A stretch of 64,000 nucleotides of DNA from Staphylococcus schleiferi (GCF_900458895.1 NZ_LR962863.1:310001-374000); one strand, 5' to 3'. Shown: positions 46,742 to 58,247, counted from the first letter of the stretch. Translations and numbers: made by a program. The notes: a model not told the origin generated them from the letters alone.

Positions 46742-46784
46742 TAAAAAAGAGCCCAAAAAAGTAGCAAGATGTTACTTCGGGCTC
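46742..46784 (-). terminator. Terminator of the lipase gene
   Basis: GAGCCCGAAGTA on the minus strand folds with the downstream TACTT...GGGCTC, followed by T6. Confidence 0.82.
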
Positions 46785-46836
46785 GTTTGCATGTTATAGC
46801 GAGTTAAAAAATGTGAGATGTTTAAAGCGAAATCAT

Positions 46837-47712
46837 TTAAAACGTAGTGCCACTTTGGCGTTCATCCGTTAGGTAGATCCATTGAACGATGTCTTGGAAA
46901 ATGAGGTCATTATAGCTAGATTCATTAAAAATTTCATGTTGTAAGTCTGAATAAATACGTATTGCTTTATGTTGTGAAGCAATTTCGTCATAAAATTGTA
47001 ATGAATCTTTTGGATTAACGATAGGGTCTGCTTGACCGTGTAAAACCAAAACATCATCTACAAATGCATCTGGGTTTTCTTTCAGTTCGAGAATACCATC
47101 TACAATGGCATAAGTAAGGCCCATCGAGATTTCATTTGGAACGAGTGCATCGTGGATATAATCTCTAACCACATTGAGGTCAGAGCAAATGCCTTCTGAT
47201 AAAACGTTAGTAAAATACGTGTCTGGTGGTGTTTGTCTGTCGCCGTATGCTTCTGCAAAGAAACGATTGTTATCTCTAGTGACACCGCCAGAAGTTATCA
47301 TACCATTCACGCGTCCAGGGTAGCGTGTACCATAAAAGGCAACGTTGTAACCACCCATGCTGTGACCGATTAAGTATATTTTATTACCGAAGTTGTCTTT
47401 AACATATTGAACAACTGCATCTAAGTCTTCTATAATTTGATCTTTATGATCATAGTGTGTTTTTTTACCTTCAGAGCGTCCATGTCCACGTTGATCATAA
47501 CGAATAACATTGATAGAATTTGAAACTAAAAAGTCAGTAATTTTATCATAACGGTCTAAATGTTCAGCTAAGCCGTGAACAATAATGACATTAATTTGTT
47601 CATCAAGCGTTTCATCATCTGGTAGTTCAAAATCAAAAAGTCTTTCTGCGCGTGTGATTTTAGCATAAAGCTTTGTCCCACCTTTAGACGGAATATAATC
47701 AATATAGCTCAT
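46837..47712 (-). CDS. Alpha/beta hydrolase, monoacylglycerol-lipase/lysophospholipase type
   Basis: This serine hydrolase of 291 residues has the oxyanion motif VIIVHGLAEH, RYDQRGHGRSEGKKTH, the nucleophile elbow LIGHSMGGYN (Ser about residue 118), the acid in VLHGQADPIV, and the catalytic His in LQHEIFNE. There is no signal peptide, so it is cytosolic. The HGLAEH, RGHGRS and GHSMGG combination is typical of monoglyceride lipases. The exact ester substrate is not known. It is monocistronic with an AGGAGGTTTT ribosome site. Confidence 0.82.
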   Translation of the reverse strand: MSYIDYIPSKGGTKLYAKITRAERLFDFELPDDETLDEQINVIIVHGLAEHLDRYDKITDFLVSNSINVIRYDQRGHGRSEGKKTHYDHKDQIIEDLDAVVQYVKDNFGNKIYLIGHSMGGYNVAFYGTRYPGRVNGMITSGGVTRDNNRFFAEAYGDRQTPPDTYFTNVLSEGICSDLNVVRDYIHDALVPNEISMGLTYAIVDGILELKENPDAFVDDVLVLHGQADPIVNPKDSLQFYDEIASQHKAIRIYSDLQHEIFNESSYNDLIFQDIVQWIYLTDERQSGTTF

Positions 47713-47882
47713 TATAAAACCTCCTTTGATGATTTCTTTTAGTTTATCCCAAATGAATTGAAAATGGAAAAATTTTCGCCATGTTTTGTTTGATTTAATT
47801 TATTCATTGCTCAGTTAAATGCTTAAAACTAATAATTGCGTTATAATGATGACATTCAAAAATAGATAAGGGGGAGCCACCA

Positions 47883-49445
47883 TTGCAACTCATATTTGAT
47901 CCGAATGTCAACATGATATACAGAATTGTATCAGGTATTTTTTTTCTGATAAATGTTGTTTTAGCATTGTTTATTATCTTTTTGGAACGGGATCGGCGTG
48001 AAGCAACAGCGACATGGGCTTGGCTGTTGTTACTATTTATTATGCCGATATTCGGTTTCTTGCTGTATTTGTTTTTCGGTCGAGCGGTAAGATTGAAAAG
48101 CTCGCGTCATGAACAAGGAAAAGAAATCGAGGATGCGCGAACGCGTGTCAAAAATCAAAAGCAACAATTCATTGATCGCACCTTTAAAACAGAAAATCCT
48201 GTTGTAGAAAAGCAATCTGATTTAGTGGAAATGATGTTGACACGTGAAGTGAGTTTTTTGAGTGAAAATAACCATGTGAAGACATTTACTGATGGACATG
48301 CACTTTTTGAAAAGATGAAGCAAGATTTAAAAGCAGCCAAAACCTATATACACATGGAATTCTATATTTTGAATCTAGATGGTCTTGGTAAGTCTGTTCT
48401 TGAAATATTAAAAGATAAAGCGAAGGAAGGGCTTGAAGTTAAACTTCTCTATGATGCGGTAGGTTCAAAACAGTTAAGAAAATCAAAATTAAAAGATTTA
48501 ACTGAAGCGGGTGTAGAGGTTGAAGCGTTTTTCCACGCGAAAATTATTCCTTTCGTTAACTTTCGTGTCAATAATCGGAATCACCGCAAAAACGTAGTCA
48601 TCGATGGCTATATCGGTTATGTGGGGGGCTTTAATGTAGGGGATGAATATTTAGGTTTAGATGAAAAGATGGGTTACTGGCGTGATACGCATCTACGCAT
48701 ACAAGGTGATGGTGTGGACGCGTTACAACTTGGTTTCATTCACGATTGGAACTCACAAATTGCTGATGAATATCAACTTGATTATAGTGAACGTTATTTC
48801 CCAGAAAATGCGCGTAAAGATGGCCAAGTTGCTATGCAATTAGGTCTGAGTGGACCGAACAGAGATTGGCCACAACTCGAATTTGCGTATTTAAAAATGA
48901 TTATGAATGCGAAATCAACTATTTATATGCAGTCGCCTTACTTTGTCCCTGATGTGGGCTTCGTCAATGCTTTGAGAATTGCTGCAAAATCAGGTGTCGA
49001 TATTCATCTAATGATTCCGAATAAACCAGACCAACCTTTCGTTCATTGGGCGACATTGACAACGGTCGCATTGTTAATGTATGAAGGTGTCAATGTCTAT
49101 ACGTACGAAAATGGTTTTATTCATTCCAAAATGATGGTTATCGATGGAGAAGTGGCGTCAGTCGGCTCTGCTAATATGGATGCGCGAAGCTTTAAATTGA
49201 ACTTTGAAGTGAACGCGTTGATTTACAATCAAGATATTGCTGAATCATTGATTTCTGCATTTAAAGAAGATTTAAAAGTCTCTAAACAATTAACACCTGA
49301 ACGGTATGAAAACCGGTCAAATTGGGTTAAATTTAAACAATCGATTGCTAAATTAGTCTCACCGATTTTATATAATTTGAGCTTTGTTTATAAACCAATC
49401 GGTGTAACGAAATGCATACTAGAAACAGCAATTTTTCTAAGATGA
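47883..49445 (+). CDS. cls: Cardiolipin synthase
   Basis: This membrane enzyme condenses two phosphatidylglycerols to cardiolipin. It starts with TTG after GGGGGAG. Two N-terminal transmembrane helices (about residues 12-35 and 43-66) precede two phospholipase-D HKD motifs, NHRKNVVIDGYIGYVGG and HSKMMVIDGEVASVGSANMDARSF. The protein has 520 residues. Staphylococcal relatives end at a Ser-Pro-Ile-Leu just where this one reads SPIL, but here the frame runs on for 24 more residues, because TATATAA replaces an expected stop. The core is intact, so activity is likely. Confidence 0.9.
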   Translation: MQLIFDPNVNMIYRIVSGIFFLINVVLALFIIFLERDRREATATWAWLLLLFIMPIFGFLLYLFFGRAVRLKSSRHEQGKEIEDARTRVKNQKQQFIDRTFKTENPVVEKQSDLVEMMLTREVSFLSENNHVKTFTDGHALFEKMKQDLKAAKTYIHMEFYILNLDGLGKSVLEILKDKAKEGLEVKLLYDAVGSKQLRKSKLKDLTEAGVEVEAFFHAKIIPFVNFRVNNRNHRKNVVIDGYIGYVGGFNVGDEYLGLDEKMGYWRDTHLRIQGDGVDALQLGFIHDWNSQIADEYQLDYSERYFPENARKDGQVAMQLGLSGPNRDWPQLEFAYLKMIMNAKSTIYMQSPYFVPDVGFVNALRIAAKSGVDIHLMIPNKPDQPFVHWATLTTVALLMYEGVNVYTYENGFIHSKMMVIDGEVASVGSANMDARSFKLNFEVNALIYNQDIAESLISAFKEDLKVSKQLTPERYENRSNWVKFKQSIAKLVSPILYNLSFVYKPIGVTKCILETAIFLR

Positions 49446-49500
49446 ATTGTCATATTACATTTTTAGTGTTACGATAAATTTGCAAAACTTAAATATGAAC

Positions 49501-49586
49501 TTGCTAGGGGTGCTTTAATGAGCTGAAAGAGGTGCAAGCCTCAACCCTTTGAACCTGATCTAGATTATACTAGCGTAGGGAAGCAA
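49501..49586 (+). ncRNA. TPP riboswitch (THI element)
   Basis: The conserved halves are present: GCTAGGGGTGC...GAGCTGAAAGAGG and AACCCTTTGAACCTGATCTAG...ACTAGCGTAGGGAAGC. TTGCT/AGCAA closes P1. It lies 210 bases before thiC. Thiamine pyrophosphate should turn thiC off. Confidence 0.95.
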
Positions 49587-49705
49587 ACGAAATGATTTAA
49601 AAGATAAAGTGGTTTTTTTGAAACGCTGTCTATTTTGGTTTAGTCTTTCATAATGAAACGAGCCATCTCAGGACGCCTGCCACTTCATAATATATTCGTT
49701 TCTTT

Positions 49706-49742
49706 AATGCGCACTCAGCTTTTCTAGAGTGCGCATTTTCTT
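49706..49742 (+). terminator. Terminator of the TPP riboswitch platform
   Basis: AATGCGCACTC pairs perfectly with GAGTGCGCATT across a 10-base loop, followed by TTCTTTGG. It is placed between aptamer and thiC for ligand-controlled termination. Confidence 0.75.
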
Positions 49743-49793
49743 TGGTTTTCAGTTGAATTAAAGGCCTCGAGCATGAATTAGGAGGCAAAGGGA

Positions 49794-51531
<1,738 letters not shown>

Positions 51532-51610
51532 ACATGAATGACATGTGGCACGTATGATGAAATAATAAAATGGACTGAAGCCATCTATCTGATGTCTATG
51601 TCCTATTATA

Positions 51611-51687
51611 AGCAATAGAGGTCGATGATTGGGTGACGATTGAGTTAAATGTCATGTGCCATCATCGTTGCCTCTATTGCTATTTTT
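51611..51687 (+). terminator. thiC terminator
   Basis: AGCAATAGAGG pairs with CCTCTATTGCT, with an inner CGATGAT/ATCATCG stem, followed by ATTTTTG. Confidence 0.75.
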
Positions 51688-51756
51688 GTGCGTAACATCA
51701 GTATTTATTAAGACGTTATATTTTAAGCCGAAAATAACCCTCTAATAAATATAATC

Positions 51757-51796
51757 ATTAAAAGTTTATTTGATAATAATGGGAAAAACTTTTAAT
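51757..51796. promoter_or_regulatory. 11-bp inverted repeat upstream of nixA
   Basis: ATTAAAAGTTT (51757-51767) and AAACTTTTAAT (51786-51796) are perfect arms 18 bases apart, 60-100 bases before the nickel/cobalt transporter. It could be a two-site operator for a metal regulator or a leader hairpin. Confidence 0.4.
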
Positions 51797-51855
51797 TTTG
51801 TTTAGTTCGTTGTATTATTTTATTATTATAAAATAAGAATTGAAGTGATGAAGAT

Positions 51856-52869
51856 ATGGAAAGAACGAAAGGTATTAAAGCTGCTCTTCCTTATTTTGTG
51901 GTGATTCTGCTTTTACATATTATAGGTGTTGTTTTTCTAATGATTGGCGGAGCGAGTCATCCGCTCATCATTGGAATGGGCGTGGTCGCCTATACATTAG
52001 GATTGAGACATGCATTTGATGCGGATCATATTGCTGCAATCGATAATACGGTACGTAAACTTTTAGAACAACAGCGTAATTCTATGGGGGTAGGTTTTTA
52101 TTTTTCACTCGGACATTCAACTGTGGTCTTTTTAATGGCAGTTATGTTAGGGTTAGCCGTTCATTGGGCGCAAAGCCATTTAGCAGGTTTTCAATCAACA
52201 GGTGGATTAATCGGTACATTGGTTTCTGGATTTTTCTTATTATTAATTGGGCTTTTAAACTTAGTTATACTGATTCAGTTAATACAATTATCCCGAAAAT
52301 TGAAATATGAAGAAATTGGTGAAAGCCAAATCAATGAATTGATTGAATCAAGAGGCTTAATCATGCGCTTTGTAGGACCACTTTTTCAATTCATTAATCA
52401 AAGTTGGCATGTTTTTCCTTTAGGATTCTTATTTGGTTTAGGATTCGACACAGCAAGTGAAGTCTCCTTACTGGCGTTATCAGCGGGGGCGTCACAACAT
52501 ACAGTGCCATTTTTAGGTATCATTGCTTTGCCGATCTTATTTGCATCAGGCATGAGTTTACTCGATACACTAGATGGTGTATTCATGACAAATGCCTATC
52601 ATTGGGCATTTGAGCGTCCTGCTAGAAAGCTGTTTTACAATATGACGATGACCGCTATTTCAGTCATTGCTGCAATTGTTATAGGTGGTATTGAAATTAT
52701 TCAGCTTATTGGCGAAAAACAACATTGGGACCATGGCTTTTTAGGGTGGTTGACACAATTAGATTTTGGATGGTTAGGCTATATTTTAGTCATCGTGCTC
52801 ATACTGTCATGGCTTATTGCACTACTCGTCTGGAAAGTGGGCCATTTTGAGGAAAAATGGGGAGCATAA
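51856..52869 (+). CDS. nixA: NiCoT-family nickel/cobalt transporter
   Basis: This 337-residue membrane permease has eight predicted helices. The family signature RHAFDADHIAAIDN in helix II is intact, as are GFYFSLGHSTVV and LGFDTASEVSLLAL, which line the metal path. It brings in Ni2+, as NixA does in S. aureus for urease, or Co2+. No urease genes are in the window. A strong terminator follows. AAGTGATGAAGAT precedes the ATG, a modest ribosome site. Confidence 0.88.
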   Translation: MERTKGIKAALPYFVVILLLHIIGVVFLMIGGASHPLIIGMGVVAYTLGLRHAFDADHIAAIDNTVRKLLEQQRNSMGVGFYFSLGHSTVVFLMAVMLGLAVHWAQSHLAGFQSTGGLIGTLVSGFFLLLIGLLNLVILIQLIQLSRKLKYEEIGESQINELIESRGLIMRFVGPLFQFINQSWHVFPLGFLFGLGFDTASEVSLLALSAGASQHTVPFLGIIALPILFASGMSLLDTLDGVFMTNAYHWAFERPARKLFYNMTMTAISVIAAIVIGGIEIIQLIGEKQHWDHGFLGWLTQLDFGWLGYILVIVLILSWLIALLVWKVGHFEEKWGA

Positions 52870-52879
52870 CGATCATAAA

Positions 52880-52934
52880 AAAGAGGGAGCAAGCTGTCGT
52901 CTCAAAGATTAAGACGACAGCTTGCTCCCTTTTT
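52880..52934 (+). terminator. nixA terminator
   Basis: GGGAGCAAGCTGTCGTCT pairs perfectly with AGACGACAGCTTGCTCCC, an 18-bp stem followed by T5. Confidence 0.92.
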
Positions 52935-53003
52935 AGTGTTCAAAAGTAAAATGGAATATGAAAAGCTTAACGGCATCGTTCATAGTCTTGAACGCATGAA
53001 AAC

Positions 53004-54182
53004 TTATTTTCTTAATGAAGCTTCAATCGTTGTATTACGTCCTGCACGTGCACCAATAATCATAACAGCGATGGCAGTTAACAGTAGAATCAATAATGAG
53101 AATACCCAGTGGCCTGTCACATCATGTAAGATTCCGAAAAATAGCGGTCCAATACATGCAAAGAGATAGCCGACTGCTTGAGACATCCCTGCTAGTTTAG
53201 CTGCTGTAAGGCCACTTTCAGTTCTTAAACTAAAGAACGTATTGACAAGTCCAAATGCGATACCTAACGCTATCCCAATAATAATGAGCGATATAAGGGC
53301 AAGATGAGGTGAAAATATTAAGATTAAGATTCCTATTGTAAATAGTGCCCCTGTAAATGCAGTCGGAATCACTTGTGAACGAAGTTTTGTGGCATATAAA
53401 GGTGTCACGAAAGTCAACGGAATGATTGCCAGTTGTAAAATAGATAAATAGAGCCCAGCATAAGTCACTGGAATGTCATAGGATAATAAGAATTCTGGTA
53501 ACCAGTTGATTAAAGAATAGAAAATTAAGGATTGCCCTCCCATTAGTAATGTAATCTGCCATGCAAGAGGGGATTTCCAAACGTTAACGGCATCTGTTGT
53601 ATCCACGGTCACTTGTTGTTCATGATTACGAAGTTGGAAAGTCCAAACGATAAGAGCAATTAAAGTCACGACACCGATGAGACCTAATGCAATATTATAG
53701 TTAAATGATTTAAGTAAAGGTGCTGCGCCATATGATGAAAGTGCACCAAAAATATTCATGACAACGGTATAATACGCGGTCATAATACCGATACGCATTG
53801 GGAATTTTGATTTGATTATACCGGGCGCTAAGACATTACCAAATGCAATGCCGACACCGATTAAAATAGTACCGATATATAATAAGCTGACATTGGTCAC
53901 ACTGCGTATAACAACGCCTATTAAAATTAATGCAATGGCAAAGAACAATGAACGTTCCATACCGAAGCGGTGACTGACTTTAGCGACAAGAGATGAAATA
54001 ATCGCAAATGCGAGTAATGGAATGATAGAAATGAAACTGACTTCTGTATTTGTTAAATTTAATGTATCTTTAATGGTTGGTAAGACTACACCTACTGAGG
54101 TGATAGGGGCACGTAAATTTGCTGCAATCAGCATGATGCCAATAAAAAGCAACCAATTGATTCGATTCGATTGTTGTTCCAT
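53004..54182 (-). CDS. MFS transporter, CynX/NimT type
   Basis: This 392-residue major-facilitator protein with 12 helices has the CynX-like start LLFIGIMLIAANLRAPITSVGVVLPTI and LAPGIIKSKFPMRIG. The group contains cyanate and 2-nitroimidazole transporters, but substrates of most members are unknown. It is divergently arranged to an XRE-cupin regulator 108 bases away, which probably controls it. Confidence 0.78.
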   Translation of the reverse strand: MEQQSNRINWLLFIGIMLIAANLRAPITSVGVVLPTIKDTLNLTNTEVSFISIIPLLAFAIISSLVAKVSHRFGMERSLFFAIALILIGVVIRSVTNVSLLYIGTILIGVGIAFGNVLAPGIIKSKFPMRIGIMTAYYTVVMNIFGALSSYGAAPLLKSFNYNIALGLIGVVTLIALIVWTFQLRNHEQQVTVDTTDAVNVWKSPLAWQITLLMGGQSLIFYSLINWLPEFLLSYDIPVTYAGLYLSILQLAIIPLTFVTPLYATKLRSQVIPTAFTGALFTIGILILIFSPHLALISLIIIGIALGIAFGLVNTFFSLRTESGLTAAKLAGMSQAVGYLFACIGPLFFGILHDVTGHWVFSLLILLLTAIAVMIIGARAGRNTTIEASLRK

Positions 54183-54221
54183 CGTGTAAACGCCTGCCTT
54201 TTTTGATATAATTAACGAAAC

Positions 54222-54237
54222 GTTCTATATAAAGAAC
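54222..54237. promoter_or_regulatory. Operator candidate in the CynX/XRE-cupin divergent promoter
   Basis: GTTCTATATAAAGAAC is a perfect 5-bp-arm dyad in the 108-base gap between the divergent genes. It is suitably placed for the XRE-cupin protein to control both. Confidence 0.5.
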
Positions 54238-54290
54238 ACAACATATCGTACATCATGTTCAATATATTGTAAATAGAAGGGGCTTAAAAA

Positions 54291-54839
54291 ATGGAGAATA
54301 TTAATTCTGTTGTTGCTGAGAACCTCCAGCACTATAGACAAATCCACCGTTTGAGTTTAGATAAAGTAGCTCAAATGACGGGGATAAGTAAAACGATGAT
54401 TAGCCAAATTGAAAAAGGAACAGGGAATCCAAGTATCAATACTTTGTGGAAGCTTGCGAATGGATTGCATATTCCTTTGACGTCTTTAATCAGTCAAGAT
54501 AATAAACATATTCAGATTATTGATAAAGCAGATATTAAACCGATTTACAATGAGGATCACTCTGTCGTGGTTTATCCTTATTTTCCATATGATCACGCAC
54601 ATGCATTTGAAATGTTTTGTATGCGAATCGAAGCGGGAGGCGTTTTAGAGTCTGAGGCGCATCAAGACGGCGCGAAAGAATTTATCATCGTCAATGAAGG
54701 TACGCTAACACTAACTGTAGGTGCGACACATTATGAAATTCAGGCTGCACAAGCGATTAGTTTTAATGCGAATACTAATCATGTTTATGAGAATAAAACA
54801 GACGCACAATTAAGAGTTACGGCGACAATACAATATTAA
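54291..54839 (+). CDS. XRE-family regulator with C-terminal cupin domain
   Basis: This 182-residue DNA-binding protein has an N-terminal helix-turn-helix (SLDKVAQMTGISKTMISQIEKGTGNPSINTLWKLA, about residues 19-53). A small beta-barrel cupin follows (ESEAHQDGAKEFIIVNEGTLTLTVGATHYEI), which should bind a small ligand. The type often represses a neighbouring transporter, here the divergent CynX-type gene. AGAAGGGGC precedes the start. Confidence 0.85.
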   Translation: MENINSVVAENLQHYRQIHRLSLDKVAQMTGISKTMISQIEKGTGNPSINTLWKLANGLHIPLTSLISQDNKHIQIIDKADIKPIYNEDHSVVVYPYFPYDHAHAFEMFCMRIEAGGVLESEAHQDGAKEFIIVNEGTLTLTVGATHYEIQAAQAISFNANTNHVYENKTDAQLRVTATIQY

Positions 54840-54847
54840 TAGAGGGC

Positions 54848-54951
54848 GGTTAGCCTATCTGGCAGTGTCCGGGTAGACTGACCTGGCAAAGATAAGTTGG
54901 ATGCAAAGCTTGATATGAGCACATGTACAACATAGATATCTACAGCTAACC
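54848..54951 (+). ncRNA. Candidate structured RNA, unclassified
   Basis: GGTTAGC (54848-54854) pairs with GCTAACC (54945-54951) to close a 104-base domain. Inside, TATCT/AGATA (54856-54860, 54890-54894) encloses CCGGGT/ACCTGG (54869-54874, 54881-54886). A second arm holds GTTG/CAAC. The result is a three-way-junction shape. It lies after the XRE-cupin gene and 190 bases before dedA. It does not match a riboswitch class I know. The structure is inferred by eye. Confidence 0.35.
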
Positions 54952-55138
54952 ATTTGATGTAAAATCTTTTCTTTGATCAAAATGAGACTAAGATCTTGTC
55001 TTATCATTTTGTGACGATAGCTTACAATAATTTACAAAAGCATCATAAAGCAGTGTAATAAGTTGAATATTGAAGAAATAGACTGTTAAACTTGATGAGT
55101 ATGAAAGTTTTAACAATATAGGAATCAAAGGTGAAGAT

Positions 55139-55753
55139 ATGGAACAATGGGTTGTTGATGTGATGGGCCATTATGGCTACATAGGAATCTTTTTATTAAT
55201 ATTTGTGGAGTATATTATCCATCCTTTCCCATCAGAGGTTGTTTTAACTTTTGCTGGTTTTATGACGACAAAGTCAAGTTTAAGTTTTGGAGTGGTATGT
55301 GCGGTAGCTGTCGTCGCGGCGACAGCGGGTTCGGTTGTCTTATATTATCTTGGAATATGGATTGGTGAAGAAAGATTATACCGCTGGATTGATCGATACG
55401 GTAAATATGTAAGGATTAAACGCAAAGATTTAGATAAAACCATCCATTGGTTTGATCGATATGGACGTTGGGCCATCTTCTTTGGACGATTTGTCCCGAT
55501 TTTAAGAACTTTGATTTCAATCCCTGCTGGTATTACACGTATGAATTTACCGATTTTTATTATTTTCACAGCACTTGGGACAGGTGTGTGGAATATATTT
55601 CTGATCTTTTTAGGATCAGCACTAGGTGATCATATGGAACAAGTGCTACAGTATGTCGGTTTTTATTCGAAGGCACTTATTGCAATTCTTGTTATCCTGG
55701 CCCTTATTGTGATTTATCGTTGGTGGAGACGTGCCAAAAGAGAAAATGGATAG
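55139..55753 (+). CDS. DedA-family membrane protein
   Basis: This 204-residue inner-membrane protein has about five helices. Motifs of the DedA (SNARE-associated) family are present: FVEYIIHPFPSEVVLTFAGF, GSVVLYYLGIWIG, and the Gly-Arg region FGRFVPILRTLISIPAGITRMN. Members act in membrane lipid homeostasis; some are undecaprenyl-phosphate flippases. AAAGGTGAAG precedes the ATG. It is monocistronic, with a 300-base upstream region that may carry a structured RNA. Confidence 0.83.
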   Translation: MEQWVVDVMGHYGYIGIFLLIFVEYIIHPFPSEVVLTFAGFMTTKSSLSFGVVCAVAVVAATAGSVVLYYLGIWIGEERLYRWIDRYGKYVRIKRKDLDKTIHWFDRYGRWAIFFGRFVPILRTLISIPAGITRMNLPIFIIFTALGTGVWNIFLIFLGSALGDHMEQVLQYVGFYSKALIAILVILALIVIYRWWRRAKRENG

Positions 55754-55887
55754 TATATATCGCGTAGACATATGATGGTGGCTGTTTCTATAAGTGGAAG
55801 TTTAGTTCTTGTTGCCAATATTGAAAAGTGACAGCTCTTGTTGTACTTTTTCGACAAAGCGATATGATATGAAAATGAAATAAAAAT

Positions 55888-55932
55888 GCGTTAAGTTGAT
55901 TTGTATTGAAAAAGTCAGCTTAGCGCTTTTTT
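55888..55932 (+). terminator. dedA terminator
   Basis: GCGTTAAGTTGATTT pairs with AAGTCAGCTTAGCGC, followed by T6. The stretch 55933-56360 that follows has no gene or motif I can support. Confidence 0.85.
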
Positions 55933-56369
55933 ATTTTGGAGTGAATAGTTCAATTGCTTTTTGAGAAACTGATATATGCTTATTTTACATTTGAATCTCG
56001 ATTTTCTCTTTGTCTGTAGGATTTTAAATGAGGTTTAATGCACCTTTTGATATTTCTATTTTCAAAAAATAATAGAAACTGCTGTTTTAAGCTTTTGAAA
56101 ATCAAATAAAAGGGGTGATGCACGCGTTTTTAGTAAGAACGTAAACTTTAGATTTTAACGCTATTCAATTTAAGTAGAAGCTGTATTCACAACGTTTATT
56201 ATGCCAAACTATGAATTTAATCATCATGATAGAAAGATTATTTTCACTTGAGAAAGGGTAACATAGAAAAAATATAAAGGGTCAAATGCCATAGCGATAT
56301 ATTAAGCAATTATTATATGGATAATGTAAAAGGTGAAACGTGTTACTTTTCATTTTATGTTAAAGCATA

Positions 56370-56404
56370 TATAATAATGTTATCAATTTAGGTAATCCTA
56401 AATT
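56370..56404 (+). promoter_or_regulatory. mntH promoter -10 and MntR operator
   Basis: TATAAT (56370-56375) is followed after nine bases by AATTTAGGTAATCCTAAATT (56385-56404), a perfect 8-bp dyad of the DtxR-family MntR type. It would cover the transcription start, so Mn-loaded MntR should repress mntH. Confidence 0.78.
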
Positions 56405-56450
56405 ATTTTTTAAATAGAAAATGATTTAAAGGTAAGCCGCTCGAAAAGGG

Positions 56451-57779
56451 ATGAGTCAAATGCGTAAGAGCTTAGAAGAAATTAACGGTACAGTTGTGTT
56501 TGATAACCAAGCTGCAAAATGGAAAAAAACATTAATGTATTTAGGACCAGGGGCGCTTGTCGCAGTGGGGTATATGGATCCCGGTAACTGGATTACGTCA
56601 ATGGCAGGAGGGGCACAGTACGGCTACATCCTCCTGTCTGTTATTTTAATTTCAAGTTTAGCCGCAATGTTATTGCAAAGTATGTGTGCACGACTCGGTA
56701 TTGCAAGTGGGATGGATCTTGCACAAGTGACACGTGACATGACAAATAAAAAAGTAGCTGTCATTTTATGGATTATTACAGAAATGGCAATTATGGCCAC
56801 TGATATCGCAGAAGTCATAGGGAGTGCCATAGCATTGAACTTACTCTTCCATATTCCTTTATGGCTTGGGGTAACGATTACTGTTTTTGATGTTTTGCTA
56901 CTATTATTGATTATTAAGTTCGGTTTTAGAAAAATAGAGGCTATTGTTACGGTGCTTGTGTTGACTGTTTTTATCATCTTTGTGTTTGAAGTTTATTTAT
57001 CAAATCCTTCATGGCCACGCGTCTTAAGTGGCTTTGTCCCACAAAGCGGTGTGGTCACACAATCCGGTGCCTTATATATCGCACTCGGTATTATCGGTGC
57101 AACGATTATGCCGCATAACCTTTATTTGCATTCATCAATCGTACAATCACGTGCATATGGACGGGATTCAGTTGAAGAGAAAAAAGATGCGATTAAATAT
57201 GCAACGATTGATTCGAATTTACAACTTTCGCTTGCATTTTTAGTCAATTGTTTACTTTTAATATTAGGTGCTGCCTTATTTTTTGGCAGTGGTAAAGCAT
57301 TAGGTGGATTTTATGATTTACACCATGCATTATTAACTTCACATGTCTCTGTCGCTTTTGGTGGTGCTGTGATGAGTACATTGTTTGCAGTCGCTTTATT
57401 AGCTTCAGGACAAAATTCTACCATTACAGGGACTTTGTCAGGACAAATTGTAATGGAAGGTTTTGTGAATTTACGCTTTCCACAGTGGGTTCGACGTCTT
57501 ATCACACGTGGTTTAGCAGTTATCCCGGTGTTCATTTGCTTATGGCTTTATGGCTCTAATCCATCAACAATTGAAAATTTACTGATTTTTACCCAAGTAT
57601 TTTTGAGTATTGCATTGCCATTAAGTATTATTCCGTTAACGATCGCGACGAATAACCCCAAAATTATGGGTGAGGCATTCACTAATAAACGTTGGGTCAA
57701 TATCATCGCTTGGACACTGGCAATATTTTTAACAATCTTAAACTTTTATCTCATTATTGAAACGTTTAAATCGCTTTAA
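56451..57779 (+). CDS. mntH: MntH: Nramp-family manganese transporter
   Basis: This proton-coupled Mn2+ importer has 442 residues and 11 helices. The metal-binding motifs are both intact: [11 protein letters not shown] in helix 1 (Asp, Asn) and [17 protein letters not shown] in helix 6 (Met, His). A 30-residue cytoplasmic N-terminus precedes helix 1. The MntR operator 50 bases upstream agrees with manganese control. AAAAGGGATG gives a short spacing to ATG 56451; the in-frame ATG 56460 is an alternative start. Confidence 0.92.
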   Translation: MSQMRKSLEEINGTVVFDNQAAKWKKTLMYLGPGALVAVGYMDPGNWITSMAGGAQYGYILLSVILISSLAAMLLQSMCARLGIASGMDLAQVTRDMTNKKVAVILWIITEMAIMATDIAEVIGSAIALNLLFHIPLWLGVTITVFDVLLLLLIIKFGFRKIEAIVTVLVLTVFIIFVFEVYLSNPSWPRVLSGFVPQSGVVTQSGALYIALGIIGATIMPHNLYLHSSIVQSRAYGRDSVEEKKDAIKYATIDSNLQLSLAFLVNCLLLILGAALFFGSGKALGGFYDLHHALLTSHVSVAFGGAVMSTLFAVALLASGQNSTITGTLSGQIVMEGFVNLRFPQWVRRLITRGLAVIPVFICLWLYGSNPSTIENLLIFTQVFLSIALPLSIIPLTIATNNPKIMGEAFTNKRWVNIIAWTLAIFLTILNFYLIIETFKSL

Positions 57780-57841
57780 TTAGAATCAGTTAAAGCCATT
57801 TTTATTAAAAGAGATACGGAATTTAAAAAAGACATGCAATA

Positions 57842-57921
57842 TTAAAATGATATTTCGGCGTGTGTCTTATCATTTTAAACCTTCAGAGGTTGAGACAATG
57901 GAAAGTCTCAGCCTCTTTTTT
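57842..57921 (+). terminator. Two hairpins after mntH
   Basis: TTAAAATGATA/TATCATTTTAA (57842-57878) is followed by AGAGGTTGAGAC/GTCTCAGCCTCT and T6 (57885-57921). The second is a strong intrinsic terminator. The region 57922-58200 is A/T-rich without a gene. Confidence 0.85.
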
Positions 57922-58247
57922 ATGCTGAAATACCGCTTCTTACATCCTGATAAATGGCAGAGAAGGCAAAGAAATGAAAATAAATATTTATTCATTTGAA
58001 TGTTATAAAAGTACATAATTAGAAACGTTAAATTAATTCTTAACAATTTTAATGTACTTTATAAAGGCGTTTTGACAATATTTATAATCTCTAAAAGTTA
58101 TATATATTCAAATTGAGCAACTTATGATTATGTATGATATTTGCATTAACTATTATTTTTAGATAACCTATTTCTTGTATAAAAAACGTTTAGACATCGC
58201 AGATTGGACAACAAAGGGATTAAAAATTAAATAAGGGGTGCTTTAAA

